Of a stretch of 64,000 nucleotides of DNA, positions 36,006 through 48,912 are shown one piece after another. The notes beneath the pieces are model-generated. The model had not been told where the DNA came from. It did no database searches and saw only the letters and a list, made by a program, of their open reading frames with translations. Origin of the DNA: Onchocerca volvulus (Eukaryota; Nematoda; Chromadorea; Rhabditida; Onchocercidae); assembly GCA_000499405.2 (NCBI GenBank), contig HG738139.1, forward strand, positions 12,238,398-12,302,397. Reading direction: 5' to 3'. Each line of letters opens with the position of its first letter. Position 1 is the stretch's first letter. The position numbers were made by a program, and so were the translations under genes.

Positions 36006-39000
36006 ATGAAAGATTATTTAGAGAATGAGAAATACCTGAAGCAGAAAAAGCTCCGGAAAATTTTGAAAAGTGATATCTGGTCAATGTCACCGGCGAAAAC
36101 ATTGATAAGATATGGATATCTATGTAAAATAGGAAAATATCCATTTCATAAACATAATATTATATCACTGGGATTTCTAGGTACTTAGACCGGTGTGGAA
36201 TATAAACCGAAGATAGTCTTTATCTCAGGTAATTTCAGGTATTGCACCCCAATCGATCTGACAGTTCTCCACTCCATTCCCTCATCTAGAATCATCAACG
36301 GATAATTATGTGTGTTCGAAATTATTGAAATATTTTATAGAATATAAATAATATGAAATAATCTAAGAATTTTTGTATTAGAGAAATATCTCGGTATAAA
36401 TAATCGAAAGATCAAAAGTTTATTTATAATCAAAGAATCTTGGTATTATAAAACTAGTTGTTAGTTTCTATAAATAGAAATGTCAATGTTCGTTTGTTCA
36501 AAATCTTAAATTTCCGAAAGTTCTCAAAAACGCGCCTTGTCTGTAAAAAAAAAGGCGCGCTTTTTTGAATGCAATGTTGTATCAAAATTTCAAATCAGTC
36601 ATTGTGTGACAAATAAGAACGAACATTTACATTTTTACTTATATAGATTAATCAAAAAATCTTTAAATTATAGAAATATCTCGGTACAAACAATCGATAG
36701 TTCAAAAGCTTATTTGTACCGAAATATTTCTATAATATAACGATTCTTTGATTATTTCATCATATCTATATTCTATAAAATATTTTTGATTACTCCAACG
36801 ATATGAATAATGGAATATAAAAATATTCAGCAATTAATATTTTGGTCACAATCATTGTCTCGAAATTTTGAAAGCGGTCGTTTAGAATGTAGTAAGTTGC
36901 TCGTATAGATGGTTTTGTATTAATAATTTTTAACTATGCTGAATTTTATAATTTTAAACCTGTTTGAATAATGCCATCGGCAAAAACTAGTGAAAATTTT
37001 TCTCTGAAATTCGATTTTTTCTGAGAAAAAAAATTTCTCTGAAAGTATAGGGTTGCACACATTAATTAGTGTGCAATCCTACACTAATTAATCATTTTAT
37101 CGATCTTGCAAAATTGTTGAATAGATATATTCGGTTTTATTTTGATGTGATTTCAAAATATATAAATCAAACGAAAATAGGCCAAGCAATTAAACAGAAA
37201 ACTTTGAAAAAAATCACTGAAAAAAGCGATAAAAAATTCCCAGATTGTAGGTTGTAGTTTTATTAAAATTTGAGAATTGAAATAATCATCAATATTTGTA
37301 ATTCAAAATCGAATCATTAGGAATCGTTCTGTACGCCATAATATGTTTATTGTGCCGAATTGTCCACCAGCAATGGAACTTTATGGTTCGCTGGAAATGA
37401 AACAATATGATAATCATTATCTGAATGCAGAGAATCTGGAAACGAATAAAACGCTTGAAGAGCGCCTCCAATTATTAGGAATAAAGAATTCTATAATTCA
37501 AGAGAAATTAGGAGTAGAAACTTCTTCTGGTACTATTTGTCCGCAAAATTTTTTTGAGTTTAACTCATTAAGATATTGATTAGATAATGTAAGTTCAATT
37601 TTTCTCCCGTGAAGAAAATTGGGTTCATATAATATTATACCGAGAACTGAGCGAAAATATCTTATTCGGCGGATGAATTAAATTTTCTAAAAGTTCTTAA
37701 TTTCTATTTAAAATCTTTTATTCATAAATGATTTTAAATTTTATTCCTAAAAAATTTCATAAAACACATGAGATCTAAAAAATTTCGAAAAAAAAAAATT
37801 TACACTGAGATCAATAATATTTTTAGAAGCAAATAATCCGAATAAGCAAATCATTTTCATGATGGATCCATTGGAACCAATAAATTTTGAGAAGGTTGTT
37901 GGAATCTTCTAATAAAAATAATCTGTTTCTGATTGTTTTTACGCTCCAGTTTGAGGTTATCACGTTGAAAATCTTATAGTTAATTTCGAAATTACTTTTA
38001 AATTCAATTAAATTCAATTTTAAAAGTGATAATGAAGGAAGTTGGAAAAAATTATATATAATTAATTCTTGTTCCGAAATTTCGGAAAATTTTTCCAGAA
38101 AGTACAAAAAGATGACATAAAAGTAAATAAGCGTTCAACTCGTTCATGGCTCTGGCATCAATATTTGTCACGACATGGTAATTGTTCCTTGTGTGAACGA
38201 CCGCTTAATGGATTATATGAAGTTAATGAATTATAAATTTTGGATATAAAACAAAATGAAATATTCCTTGAATAAAGTCAGTTTTAGCAATACTAGTCAG
38301 TGAGGACATAACTGAGGAAATTACACTTTCAGTCTTATTAACTTATAAAATTTTAAAGAGCCCAGCTTAATTCATGTCAAATTTCTGGCCTTTTTTTTTT
38401 TTTTTTTTGATTTCTTATAGCGAGAAAAATATTCATTAATGTTACGCACAATATTTATAATTCCATAGCTATATTTTAAGCAAAAGTCTAGCACGGATCT
38501 TTTCAATAATGGGCAGAAAAGGAAAGATCATCTACTCTAAAAATAACTTGTTTCTTACTTCGTTACAGCTGACAAACATAATTTAACGAGAGGAATTAAA
38601 AATTTGAAAAATTCATAAACAGAAATAACTAGCTAGACTCGATCATGCGAAGCATGGCCGATCCAGTTAATATAAACGGGCCAGCCGCTTTGATGGTTGG
38701 CTTCTGCTAGTCTATAAAAATAAAAATGTAAATTTTCGTTTGTTCAAAATCTTAAATGTCTGAAAGTTCTTTAACATTCGTTTTATCTATATAAAAACAC
38801 TCGCCCATTTGAATTCAATATCTTATTAAAATTTGAAATCGATCGATGAATAGCTTGAAATGTTGTGTGAACAACGAACATTTACACTTTATTTATACAG
38901 ATTTCTAAAAAATGCAATCTATTGCAGGATGTCGTAATGTTGACATGTGCGCATGCGTTACATCCAGAATGTGCACAGGAAATGCATCAGAACCGAAATG

Positions 39001-39089
39001 GTTGTCGAAGATGTGAAATTGTTCAAGGCGAATTGCATCATTCGAAATGGAATGGAAAAGATGGACGGAAGAATTGTTTTTGTTGTTGA
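36006..39089 (+). CDS. Small RING-H2 finger protein, family not recognised
   Basis: Model of five exons: 36006-36180, 37070-37250, 37321-37513, 38099-38221 and 38928-39089; 277 residues. The last two exons form a C3H2C3 RING: C212-x2-C215, C231-A-H233-x2-H236-x2-C239, then C250-x2-C253. It is preceded by RSTRSWLWHQYLSRHG. Such RING-H2 domains usually bind two zinc ions and act as ubiquitin ligases. The N-terminal part is Lys-rich and helical with no known domain. The donor of exon 3 (GTAGAA at 37514) is weak. Reading on instead gives a RING-less end at 37579. Exon 1 is the least certain. Introns 1 and 4 each hold one TIR element copy. AATAAA follows at 39199. Confidence 0.55.
36378..36745. 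repeat. Foldback repeat flanking TIR element copy 1
   Basis: A hairpin at about 36669-36738 has arms of about 22 bases (TAGAAATATCTCGGTACAAA against its near-perfect reverse complement TTTGTACCGAAATATTTCTA). A diverged half-copy (GAGAAATATCTCGGTATAAA) with the same following words lies at about 36382-36440, on the other side of the TIR element. This suggests one repeat inserted in or next to another. Confidence 0.65.
36465..36658. mobile_element. MITE-like TIR element, copy 1
   Basis: About 194 bp, beginning TCTATAAATAGAAATGTCAA and ending with a reverse-complement terminus (GAACATTTACATTTTTACTT then ATATAGA). Terminal inverted repeats are about 27 bp and no transposase is present. It is related along its length to the copy at 38711, sharing TTCGTTTGTTCAAAATCTTA. 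It lies in intron 1 of the RING gene. Confidence 0.75.
38711..38902. mobile_element. MITE-like TIR element, copy 2
   Basis: About 192 bp with the same termini as copy 1 (TCTATAAAAATAAAAATGTA at the left; AACGAACATTTACACTTTAT and a reverse TCTGTATAAA end at the right). The internal blocks TTCGTTTGTTCAAAATCTTA and GAAAGTTCT match copy 1. It lies in the intron between the two RING-encoding exons, close to the 3' splice site, in the same orientation as copy 1. Confidence 0.75.
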
Positions 39090-39585
39090 TGGTGCATTTG
39101 TCGAATTCAATCACTATTGTTATGCTCAATAGCACTTTTTTCTTCCTTGTATGACCAAAAAAAAAAGTGTCATCACTTGTTATGCAAATTATTACTTCAA
39201 TAAACCTGCTGACTTTTCCCACTTATTGATTTTTTCTGCGTTAAATTACTGAAATATGCCATATTTGCGGAGTGGCACATATAGACAGGGTAATTGCATA
39301 ACGCCCTCATGTGTATTCTTCGGATACGGAAGGGGATGACACGGAATGGTTTGGAAACACTTTGTTTTGTAAGATGCGCTCATGAGAATGGGACAGTAAT
39401 TTTCTTAAATTTATTTATTAACCAAGTGAGCTGACGCAAAACGAGAACGATAGATGACTGACCTGAAATGAGAATGTTAAACGACTGACGTGAAATAAAA
39501 ATGAAATTAGTTGTCTATTGAAAATGACAAATAATTTGCAGTTATTCATGGAAATGATTAGCAGTCGTAATTAAAGTGATTGAAA
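39090..39585. other. Spacer between RING gene and rpc-2
   Basis: 496 bp between the two same-strand genes. It holds a polyadenylation hexamer AATAAA at 39199-39204, about 110 bases after the RING stop. The rest shows no gene. The spacing would allow an operon-like arrangement with trans-splicing, but no decisive spliced-leader acceptor was identified. Confidence 0.4.
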
Positions 39586-42500
39586 ATGACGGAAAATATG
39601 ATGGAAGAAGTACAAGCAATAAAAGATAAATGGACTCTTGTTCCAGCATTTTTGCAGGTAATTATACTAATCAATATGACTACATGCTTTATTAGTCAGT
39701 GCTGTTATGCATTTAAATATTCCTTTTTTGCTGTTTACAAAAGGCGGACAATCAGCATATCCTTCGTACATGCTTTATTAGTCAGTAACCCTTAAGAATC
39801 TTTCAATATGACTGCATGCTTTATTGGTCAATGCTGTTATGTACTTAAATATTTCTTTTTAATTAAATTACGGATAATTTGCTTTATCAGAATTTGAAAA
39901 TTCCTAGCAATATATATGTATATATGCACAGTAATTGTTGAAATAACATCACTGTACTTTTGAAAGGAAAATAAAAATGCTAGTTTGCGAAAAATATTCA
40001 GGTAATCAAAAAGTAGCTGTAAATAAAATTGAACCAATTCTGTCCTTCCATATTCCTTTTAATGTTTTGATACCAAAACTGATTCATAATTTAAAACCAT
40101 TATCTGTTTATAATTAACGAATCATGAAAGAAAGAACAGAAATCTATTTAATGCGTTCCGAATTTCAGTTGTTTTAAAAGTATTTTTTTCGAATTTATAG
40201 GTCCGCGGGCTTGTCAAGCAGCACATAGCCAGTTATGACTATTTTGTAAGTACTGAAATCAAAAAGATTTTGCGTGCTAATGACAGAATCACGAGCGATG
40301 CGAATCCATCATTTTATTTGAAGTAATATACCTTTTCAAATTTACATTCGTTTCACATTATAAATTTAGAAAAGGAAAATGAAGAGTTTGCACTATATCA
40401 GAGCATTGCAAATTAGAATATGCTTCTATACAAAATTGGCTAACAAATAGTTTTGAAATAGCGGTTAGGGATTTAGTTTGAAAGATTATGAAAAGAAAAA
40501 GAAAATGAATGAATGAAGAAAATCTGATGAAAAGTAGACTGGATTTGCAAAAAATTTATTGCAGGTATTTGGATATCCGTGTTGGAATGCCATCAAGCGA
40601 AGAAGGTTTTAACCAAATTAATGATAAAATTAGTCCGCATGAGTGTCGTCTTCGAGATATGACCTATTCGGCACCCATTTCGGTCGATATTGAATATACT
40701 CGTGGTAGTCAACGTGTCTTGAGGAATGGTCTTGTAATCGGCAAAATGCCTGTCATGTTACGTTCTAGTAAATGCGTCTTAAAAAATAAGGTAGTTCCAT
40801 GTTTCTTTTTTTCTTTTCTTCGTTTTAATTTTTTACAGGATTTAGGTTTTAAAAGTTTAGTTACAAATTTTGATTTGATTTTTTGATCGGAGCAAAAAAT
40901 TATTTGAAATTAGCTTGAAAGAAAATTTTTAAGAATGAAAGTGAATTGGCACGGGTTCAAGAATGTCCATATGATCCGGGCGGTTATTTTATTATACGTG
41001 GGTCGGAAAAAGTGGTGCTCATTCAAGAACAGCTCTCAAAGAATCGTATCATGATTGGACGAAACAGCAAAAAAGAGTTGCAGTGTGAAGTATGCTAAAT
41101 TTTACATTAATCCATATCTTCATTTTTTTTTTTGCGTTTTTTAAAAATTGAGCTTTAAAAACAAATTAAGTCTTTCAGCAACTTTACTGCACAGTATGTT
41201 TTGGCTGTGTTCATTTATTTTTCACATTCTAAACAAAATATTCATTCATTTTTCGCACTGTAAATATATTCGAACTTCAGATCTCAAAACCGCCACTAGC
41301 TATTGTTTTCCTACTATTTTAACCTCAATTCTTCTTTCGCCTTATCTATTTTCCTCTTTTTTCCAGTTTTTTTTTTCATGTAATGGTCTTGTATTATTTT
41401 TTTGAAAAAAATTTATTCGATATAAAATTTATCAACTATACTTTCAGATACTCAGCTCTACACAGGAACGTAAAAGTAAAACATATATTGCCAGTAAGAA
41501 GCAACGATATTATGTTCGTCATAACCAACTTTCTGATGATGTACCAGTAGCCATTATTTTCAAGGTAAAAATTTCAGCAAAATATGCACTCAGAAAAGTC
41601 CTTATTCAACAGTTCGTTAATGCGATTAGCAGAATTTATTTACTTTTTCAGTAATGAAATAAAAATGGTTGTAAATAAGCGGTAGAAAAAAACATAGATT
41701 AACATTTCTATGATTTGATTATTTAGTTTTATTTTATGCATTACTGATTGTAGTCGATGATCATATTTATGCCATGTTGCACGTCATTTGTTTAAAATGG
41801 TTTTGCAATTCATACTTCCTCCTTTAGTACAAGACTTTATTGTTTTTTAGGTTAATAAGTTTGCCCTGTAGGGACTTCAGGTGTTTGATTGATTAGTTCT
41901 CATAAATTAGGATTTTTATGAAATTAATTATTACTTCAGGCGATGGGATTCGAATCGGACCATAGTATTGTTTCAGCCGTTGGTTTGGAGGAAAAATTTG
42001 TTGCTAGAATGGCACCATCAGTTGAAGAATGTGCAAGTCATCAAATTGTAACACAAGAAGATGCACTGCAGTATATAGCTTCAAAGGTATCTTGAAAATA
42101 TTAAATTTTTTTTTTTTGTGAAGTTAGAATAACAGTTTAATTATATTTTTTTCCTTCGTTTTCCTTCATATTTTCATGATTCTATTTAGGTTAAAATGCG
42201 CAAATTCGGCCCAGTTGCTTCTAATATGTCAGCATTACCACGTGAACATGAAGCCATCGATTTCTTATCAAATTTAATGATTGCACATGTGCCGTGTCCA
42301 GACGGAAATATGAAAATGAAAGCCATTTATTTAGGATTAATGATTAGAAGGTATGAAAGCTTTCATACTAGACTAGATTTTTTGAATCTATTGCTTTTAT
42401 AATTTTTTTTTTTTTTTTTTTGATATTCTTTATATATATATTAAAACTTCCACATTCTTTGAAATATTCCAACAATAAATAAGATGCTGAGCTGCATTTC

Positions 42501-45500
42501 AGGAGTCCTTTTCAAAAAATTGTCGAATTTTTTATACGAGCTTATGAAAATTCTGCGTGAATCCAGTAGTGGATTTGGATTACTTAAAAAAAAAAGGAAA
42601 AAAAAGGCAGAAGCTATGCAAATAAGAAAAATAGTTTAAATTATATCATTCCTTTACGCATTGTTAATGCAGGCTAATGCAAGCAGAAATGGGTGATACT
42701 GAATGCGATGATCGTGATTTCTATGGAAATAAACGCTTGGAGTTGGCGGGTTCATTACTTGCACTGCTATTTGAGGATGTTTTCAAGAGGTTAATTATTT
42801 CTTTCCAAATTTATAGTTTCACTTTGATTGTTTGAAGAATTAGACATTTTAAATCCAATAGTTCGTAAAAATATTTCGAAATAAGCTGAGTAATTGATAA
42901 TAATTTAAAAGAACCATTTCCCAGATTCAATTCCGAGTTGAAAAGAATTGCTGATAATAGTTTGGGCAAAACGCTGGCTGCTCCACTTGATATAGTTAAA
43001 CATATGCGTCAGGTTCATTATCATATTTTTTGGTTTCTTCACTTTTTTTTTTAAATTTATATATTTTACGTATAAATGGATCTTTATGTAGTTTCGTTTT
43101 AGATAGCATGAAATATCGCAAAACATATTTCAGGACTTAATAACAAACGCGCTAGTCGATGCTTTAGCAACTGGAAATTGGACAATCAAGCGATTTAAAA
43201 TGGAAAGACAAGGAGTGACACAGGTTTTTTTATATTTCTTATGTTATAGTTTTTGGAATATTTGTATTGTGAGAGAATTAAAGATTTGCAGGTTTTATCA
43301 CGCCTTTCATATATATCTGTACTGGGCATGATGACTCGAATCAATTCAACATTCGAGAAAACGAGGAAGGTAAATGTTCATAAATTGCAGTATTAAAGCA
43401 AAATTTAGTAGTTTAGGTGATGGTGAATTCGATAAATGGAATTAGCTAGAATGTTTCTGTTTGTCTTAACTGGCTCGAATCGATTGAAGAAGTCAAAGGC
43501 TATATTCAAAGCTGGATATTTTTTCATCGATCGTAAATTCCCACACAATACTGTTTAATTAATTTCAGGTTTCTGGACCGCGCTCTTTACAACCTTCACA
43601 GTGGGGAATGTTATGTCCATCAGATACACCAGAAGGAGAGTCTTGCGGTCTTGTCAAGAATTTGGCTCTCATTAGTCATATTACCACAGATAGCGATGAG
43701 AAGGTTTATTAGCATTCTTGGCTTTTTCAGATGAAGATTCAATTTAAAATTGTGACAAGCATGCTTTCAGCCCGTAATTCGTTTGCTCTACAATTCGGGT
43801 GTTGAAGATGTTAAGTCTCTTCATTTTTCTGCTATCCACAGTCCGTAAGTTTTCTTTGAAAAAAAACTTTTGCATTTTGCTGGCTATGAATCACAGTAGT
43901 AAGCTTTTCTTCAGAGTATGAAGGAAGAAACAGAGAGGAAATAGAAAACCTCGATTATTTCTGATTTTGCAGAGCATATCATATTGTCTTTCTAAACGGT
44001 GTAATCGTTGGCTTGACGATCGATCCACAGCGAATAGTTTCAACGATAAGAGCTGTCCGAAGACATGGTTTGCTCAATGAATTCGTTTCGGTTTCTACAA
44101 ATGCTGCTCAACGATCAGTTTATATAGCCAGCGACGGTGGTCGCCTTTGTCGACCTTACATTATTGTGAAAAATGGCGTGCCACAAGTCACACAGGAGCA
44201 CATTGAGGTAACTAGAATTGTAGACCAAGTCATTAGAGTAAAATATCAAATTAAACGGCGAGGAAATTTGTTGACATCTTGGAATCGAGTTCTTACATGC
44301 AGAGAGGTTTTATCTGTTTCATCAATAACATTAATATGTAAATTAAGTTATATGGTTCTCGGGAAATTAATAACAAATTTTTACTGAGATCTTTACTTTT
44401 TTCATTATTCATAAACTTATGAAATTATAACATTATGAATTATAAATTTCTTATAGGAGCTCAAAAAAGGATGTCGTATTTTTGAAGATTTCGTCGATGA
44501 TGGTTTAATTGAATATTTGGATGTGAATGAAATGAATGACGCGTCAATTGCCGTTTATGAAAATCAGATCAATTCTAGTACGACACATTTAGAGGTTATT
44601 GCTTTTCTGTCCTTCATATTCTAAGTATTTATTTATTTTCCTATTTTTTTCTGTTATTTCTATCTCTCCAGTTGTGAACTACAAAAACTAGAATTACGGA
44701 CAATTAATTTAAAAATAAGAAAGAATGCAAAATAAATGAAAATCAAAGAATCCATATCACATTTGGAAAGCTAAGATTATACAGATAAGGATTACTGTAC
44801 AAAATAAGGATATTTTAAGTACTAATTTAAATTTCGGAAATTTAACATTTCTAAATAATGATTTTAGATTGAACCTTTTACATTGCTTGGTGTGTGTGCT
44901 GGCCTGATTCCTTACCCACACCATAATCAAAGTCCAAGAAATACATATCAATGTGCCATGGGTAAACAGGCTATGGGTACAATTGGATACAATCAGCAGA
45001 AGCGTATCGATTCACTCATGTATTTATTGGTTTATCCACAAAGACCTCTCGTTAAAACTAAGGTTTGCTTTTTTTTTTTTTTTTTTTTTTTTTCCAGTTA
45101 TATATTGCATTGTTTTTTAGTCAATGACTGTTTTTTTCAGACTATCGAATTTTGTAATTTTGAAAAATTGCCAGCTGGACAAAATGCCATCATTGCAGTA
45201 ATGTCGTATAGTGGTTACGATATTGAAGATGCGCTTGTGCTAAATAAAGCTTCTCTTGATAGAGGTAAATTAGTAATCATTTTTTAAAAAATAACACTTT
45301 TTTAAATCTCACAGTGTCAATTCTGTTAAAATTGATAAAAATATTAACATTCAGCTGCTAGTAATTCAAATTTATTTCTACTAAAAATTTCTTTACTTAT
45401 TTATTTCAATTTATTTCAGATCTATTTCTTTAGTTTTTCCTTTTAATTCTTTATACATCAGGTTTACAATTTGTTGATTTAAAAATGTGGGAAATTTATT

Positions 45501-48154
45501 TCGGTCTTGATTTTAAATCGGGAATTATTTCAGGTTACGGTCGTTGTCTTGTTTACAAACATGCCAAAGCAACTGCTAGGAAATATCCCAATCAAACATT
45601 TGATCGTCTTATGGGACCAACTATCGAAGCAACAACTCGAAAACCCATTTATAAACATCAAGTATTGGATCAAGAGGGTATCGTATATGTTGGTGCATGT
45701 ATACATTCCAAACAGGTTTTAATTTTGTTAAATTTCAATGGTTTTAGATATAAAGTTATTATTTATTACCAATAACTATTATAAATCGAAATTTTAATTA
45801 CGACTCAATCTTAGTCATGTTTTAAAGGTAATGATCAATAAGCATATGCCAGTTGTTAGTATGGAAGCTGGTGCCACAGCCTCGAACAGTGATGGAGCAA
45901 ATGTTAGTAGCCGTGAAGTAGAATACAAAGATGTTTCGGTTGTTTATCGCAATCCTGTGCCATCATATGCAGAACGTGTCTTGTTGACATATAACGAAGA
46001 TGACGCCCATCTGATCAAAGTACTCTTGCGACAAACAAGGTATAGTTCTAATTTTAAGAAAAAAAAATAATAAATTTACTTTATTTAGTCCCTGTTTTCT
46101 CATATTTTATGTTTTATAACAGTATGGAATTCTACCAAAATGAAAATCATTTGCAGAAGGCCTGAATTGGGCGATAAATTTAGTAGCAGACATGGACAAA
46201 AAGGTGTGTGTGGATTAATAGCCCAGCAGGTTTGAGTTTCATTGATTTAGAAAAGTTCTTGGAAATTCAGAGCTCACATCCAATTGCTGGTCTCAAATTC
46301 CATCAAATTTGTATGCGAAGTTCTAGAGCTTTGTTTAAGCTGACCATTTTCTTAGATGTGCTTTGAAAGCTCAAAATTATTTTTAAACTCACTATGTAGA
46401 TGGGATTTTTGGGCATCAAAAGTAAGAGTGAAGAAGTAACATGAAAGGCGTATGTCCATTAATATCTCTGGAATTGAAATCAGAAATTACTTTCGCTCAA
46501 TACCGGACTAAAAGAAACATCAGTTGCAGTGCACAAAATATGCTTGTAGTTATCTATCAATTTTGTATTCCTTCAATGATTGGGCCAGTCATAAAATGCT
46601 TCTTCGCACAACGCAGTAGGTAATGGCAAATAATTTCGAATCCAGTAATTTGTCTTTAATTTTCTCAATTCATTAAAGTTTAACTTCAGGAAGATATGCC
46701 TTTCAACGATCTTGGTATGTGTCCAGATATGATTATGAATCCACATGGTTATCCAAGTCGTATGACTGTTGGAAAATTGATGGAACTTTTAAGTGGAAAA
46801 AATGCTATCCTTTCTGGAAAATTTCATTATGGAACTGCTTTTGGCGGTGATCAGGTGAGATAGAGCACATTTTATGGAATTGGATAAATATATTCATTTT
46901 GCATATTTGGAAAAATTTTTAGAAATTTGGTGATTGTAAATACACTTTTTAATGCAGTAATTCTGTTTTATTTATGCAAAAGCACTTTTCGGTTATTTTT
47001 GAATTTTTGATTTTTCTGTTTAGTTTTGAATTTTTCGTAAACGTTGTGAAAATTCTAAGGTTGATATTGTTTGCGAGGAACTGGCGGCTCGAGGATTTAA
47101 TTATCTTGGGAAAGATATGTTAACATCTGGAATAACTGGTCAACAGCTTTGTGCTTATATTTACTTCGGTCCCATTTATTATCAAAAGTTGAAACATATG
47201 GTTCTGGATAAAATGCATGCAAGAGCTAGAGGACCACGGTGATTTTTATTTTTAGAATAAGATCGAAACTTGTTTTTATTAGTTCGAAAAAAAGATTTAG
47301 TAGAAATTTGGAAAATTTTTATGAGTCACGGGAAATCCGAACATTAAAACCATTTCATCAGAATCTCAAATTTTTGAAATTTATTTAGAGCAGTGCTCAC
47401 GCGTCAACCAACCGAAGGAAGGGCACGTGATGGTGGTTTACGATTAGGTGAAATGGAAAGAGATTGCTTAATTGCTTATGGCGCTAGTATGTTGCTTATG
47501 GAAAGGTTAATGGTCTCATCAGATGAATTCAAAGTAAGATATTTTTTAGAGCTTAAAATTTTTTCAAATAAACGTACTGGAAGAAATGGCATCCATAGAT
47601 TTTAATTATCGAAAGTTAGTCGCTAATTTTAAAGCTATATTACTCATGCACTCCTCAATATCGCTGTCCGAAATTGTGAAATCTCCCATTGTTCAAAACT
47701 AATTCAGTTCCAAAATTCAGTTGATTTATAAGTCCTCATCTGGTTTTATTGGTTTCATAATCAAGTTCATGATGCATGCGTTTTCATTTTATTTGACTGC
47801 GAAAATGGGAATTATATATGATTATTGTTAATTAATAGTTTTACGTGGAAAAGATTTCATTTATTTCATGAAGGTGATTGAGTATTTTTGACATTTGACT
47901 TTTAACATCTGACAGTAAGCATTTCTGACATTTACCTTTTAAAATTTGATTTTAAACAAACATTCGAAATCTATTTGTAGGTGGATGTTTGTTCGCAGTG
48001 TGGTTTAATTGGTTACAAAGGTTGGTGTCAGATGTGTCGTTCTTCGCGAACTATGGCAACCATCAAAATTCCATACGCTTGCAAACTACTGTTTCAGGAA
48101 CTGCAATCCATGAATATCGTCCCAAAAATCAGTTTATCCAAGTGTACTGATTGA
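39586..48154 (+). CDS. rpc-2: DNA-directed RNA polymerase III subunit RPC2 (second-largest subunit)
   Basis: Complete, 24 exons, 1134 residues (human POLR3B is about the same length), and every junction keeps phase. Exons: 39586-39657, 40201-40322, 40565-40790, 40934-41089, 41448-41564, 41940-42086, 42190-42350, 42673-42789, 42925-43012, 43134-43223, 43292-43369, 43569-43703, 43771-43844, 43973-44207, 44457-44594, 44868-45062, 45141-45264, 45534-45715, 45828-46039, 46157-46229, 46690-46854, 47060-47238, 47389-47533, 47981-48154. It forms half of the Pol III active-site cleft, which makes tRNAs, 5S rRNA and other small RNAs in the nucleus. Hallmarks: [44 protein letters not shown] (~683), [17 protein letters not shown] (~740), [13 protein letters not shown] (~895), and a C-terminal C-x2-C...C-x2-C zinc site. 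Confidence 0.97.
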
Positions 48155-48740
48155 TCCGTAGAGACTGGAAAATAGATTTCGCATAGTCTTCAAATTCAAT
48201 TAAAAAGTTAAACATATTTGTTCTATAAGGCTTAGATTTAGTGGCTAAATTTTTTGATTTTTAGCGATGCCTTAAGTTTGTTTCTACTCTTTTTTTTTAG
48301 AAAAGTATTAATTTGATTTATGTAAAAATCAGCTACAATGGAGGTGCTATGACTGTTGAATTGTTATTTCTATAATCATCTTTCATCATATTGAATTAAT
48401 ATTTTCTATTACGGGTCATGACAGCAGTTTTATTGCTCATCTCTTATTTTGTTGAAATATTAAAATTTTTGATAAATTTAAATAAAATCTACCAAACTCA
48501 AAGAGCAAATAATTATTAAGTATCTATTACCAGTTGACGAGAAATGATAAGATTTTAAATAGTCCGATTTCATACATTCCAGGAAGCATTTTTTGAATCA
48601 CTTAAAAGAGAAATCATTGAAAATACAAGCAATTTCATATATCAATTTCCAAATCGCTAGCTTGTATGCGTTAAATTCCGAACTAAGTAGTGTTGGTAGT
48701 GACGTTTATAGTTACAAATAAATGTAAAACATAACAACAT

Positions 48741-48912
48741 CAGTCGGATGTTGTTGGAAAATGGAATCAAGCTGGAATAGTAGCAAAAGATCATATCGAA
48801 ATATAGAAATGCTGGAGACAATGCTTTATTCGGGTGAGTCGGGAAACTGTGACAAGTTCTTCGATTCAAATAGCTTTATATAGATGCAGATAATTGTCGA
48901 GTACTGCTCTGA
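48741..48912 (+). CDS. Candidate tiny spliced ORF
   Basis: Exon to 48833 (ATG at 48761, MESSWNSSKRSYRNIEMLET), a strong donor (TTCGG then GTGAGT), a 50-bp intron, and an exon at 48884-48912 ending DADNCRVLL and TGA. Phase 1 agrees. It gives about 34 residues of balanced composition. It may be the end of a longer small gene downstream of rpc-2 or chance. Confidence 0.2.

Noticed and set aside
38905..39222. 105-codon minus-strand ORF opposite the RING exon
   Set aside because: It is the antisense shadow of the exon encoding the second half of the RING finger.
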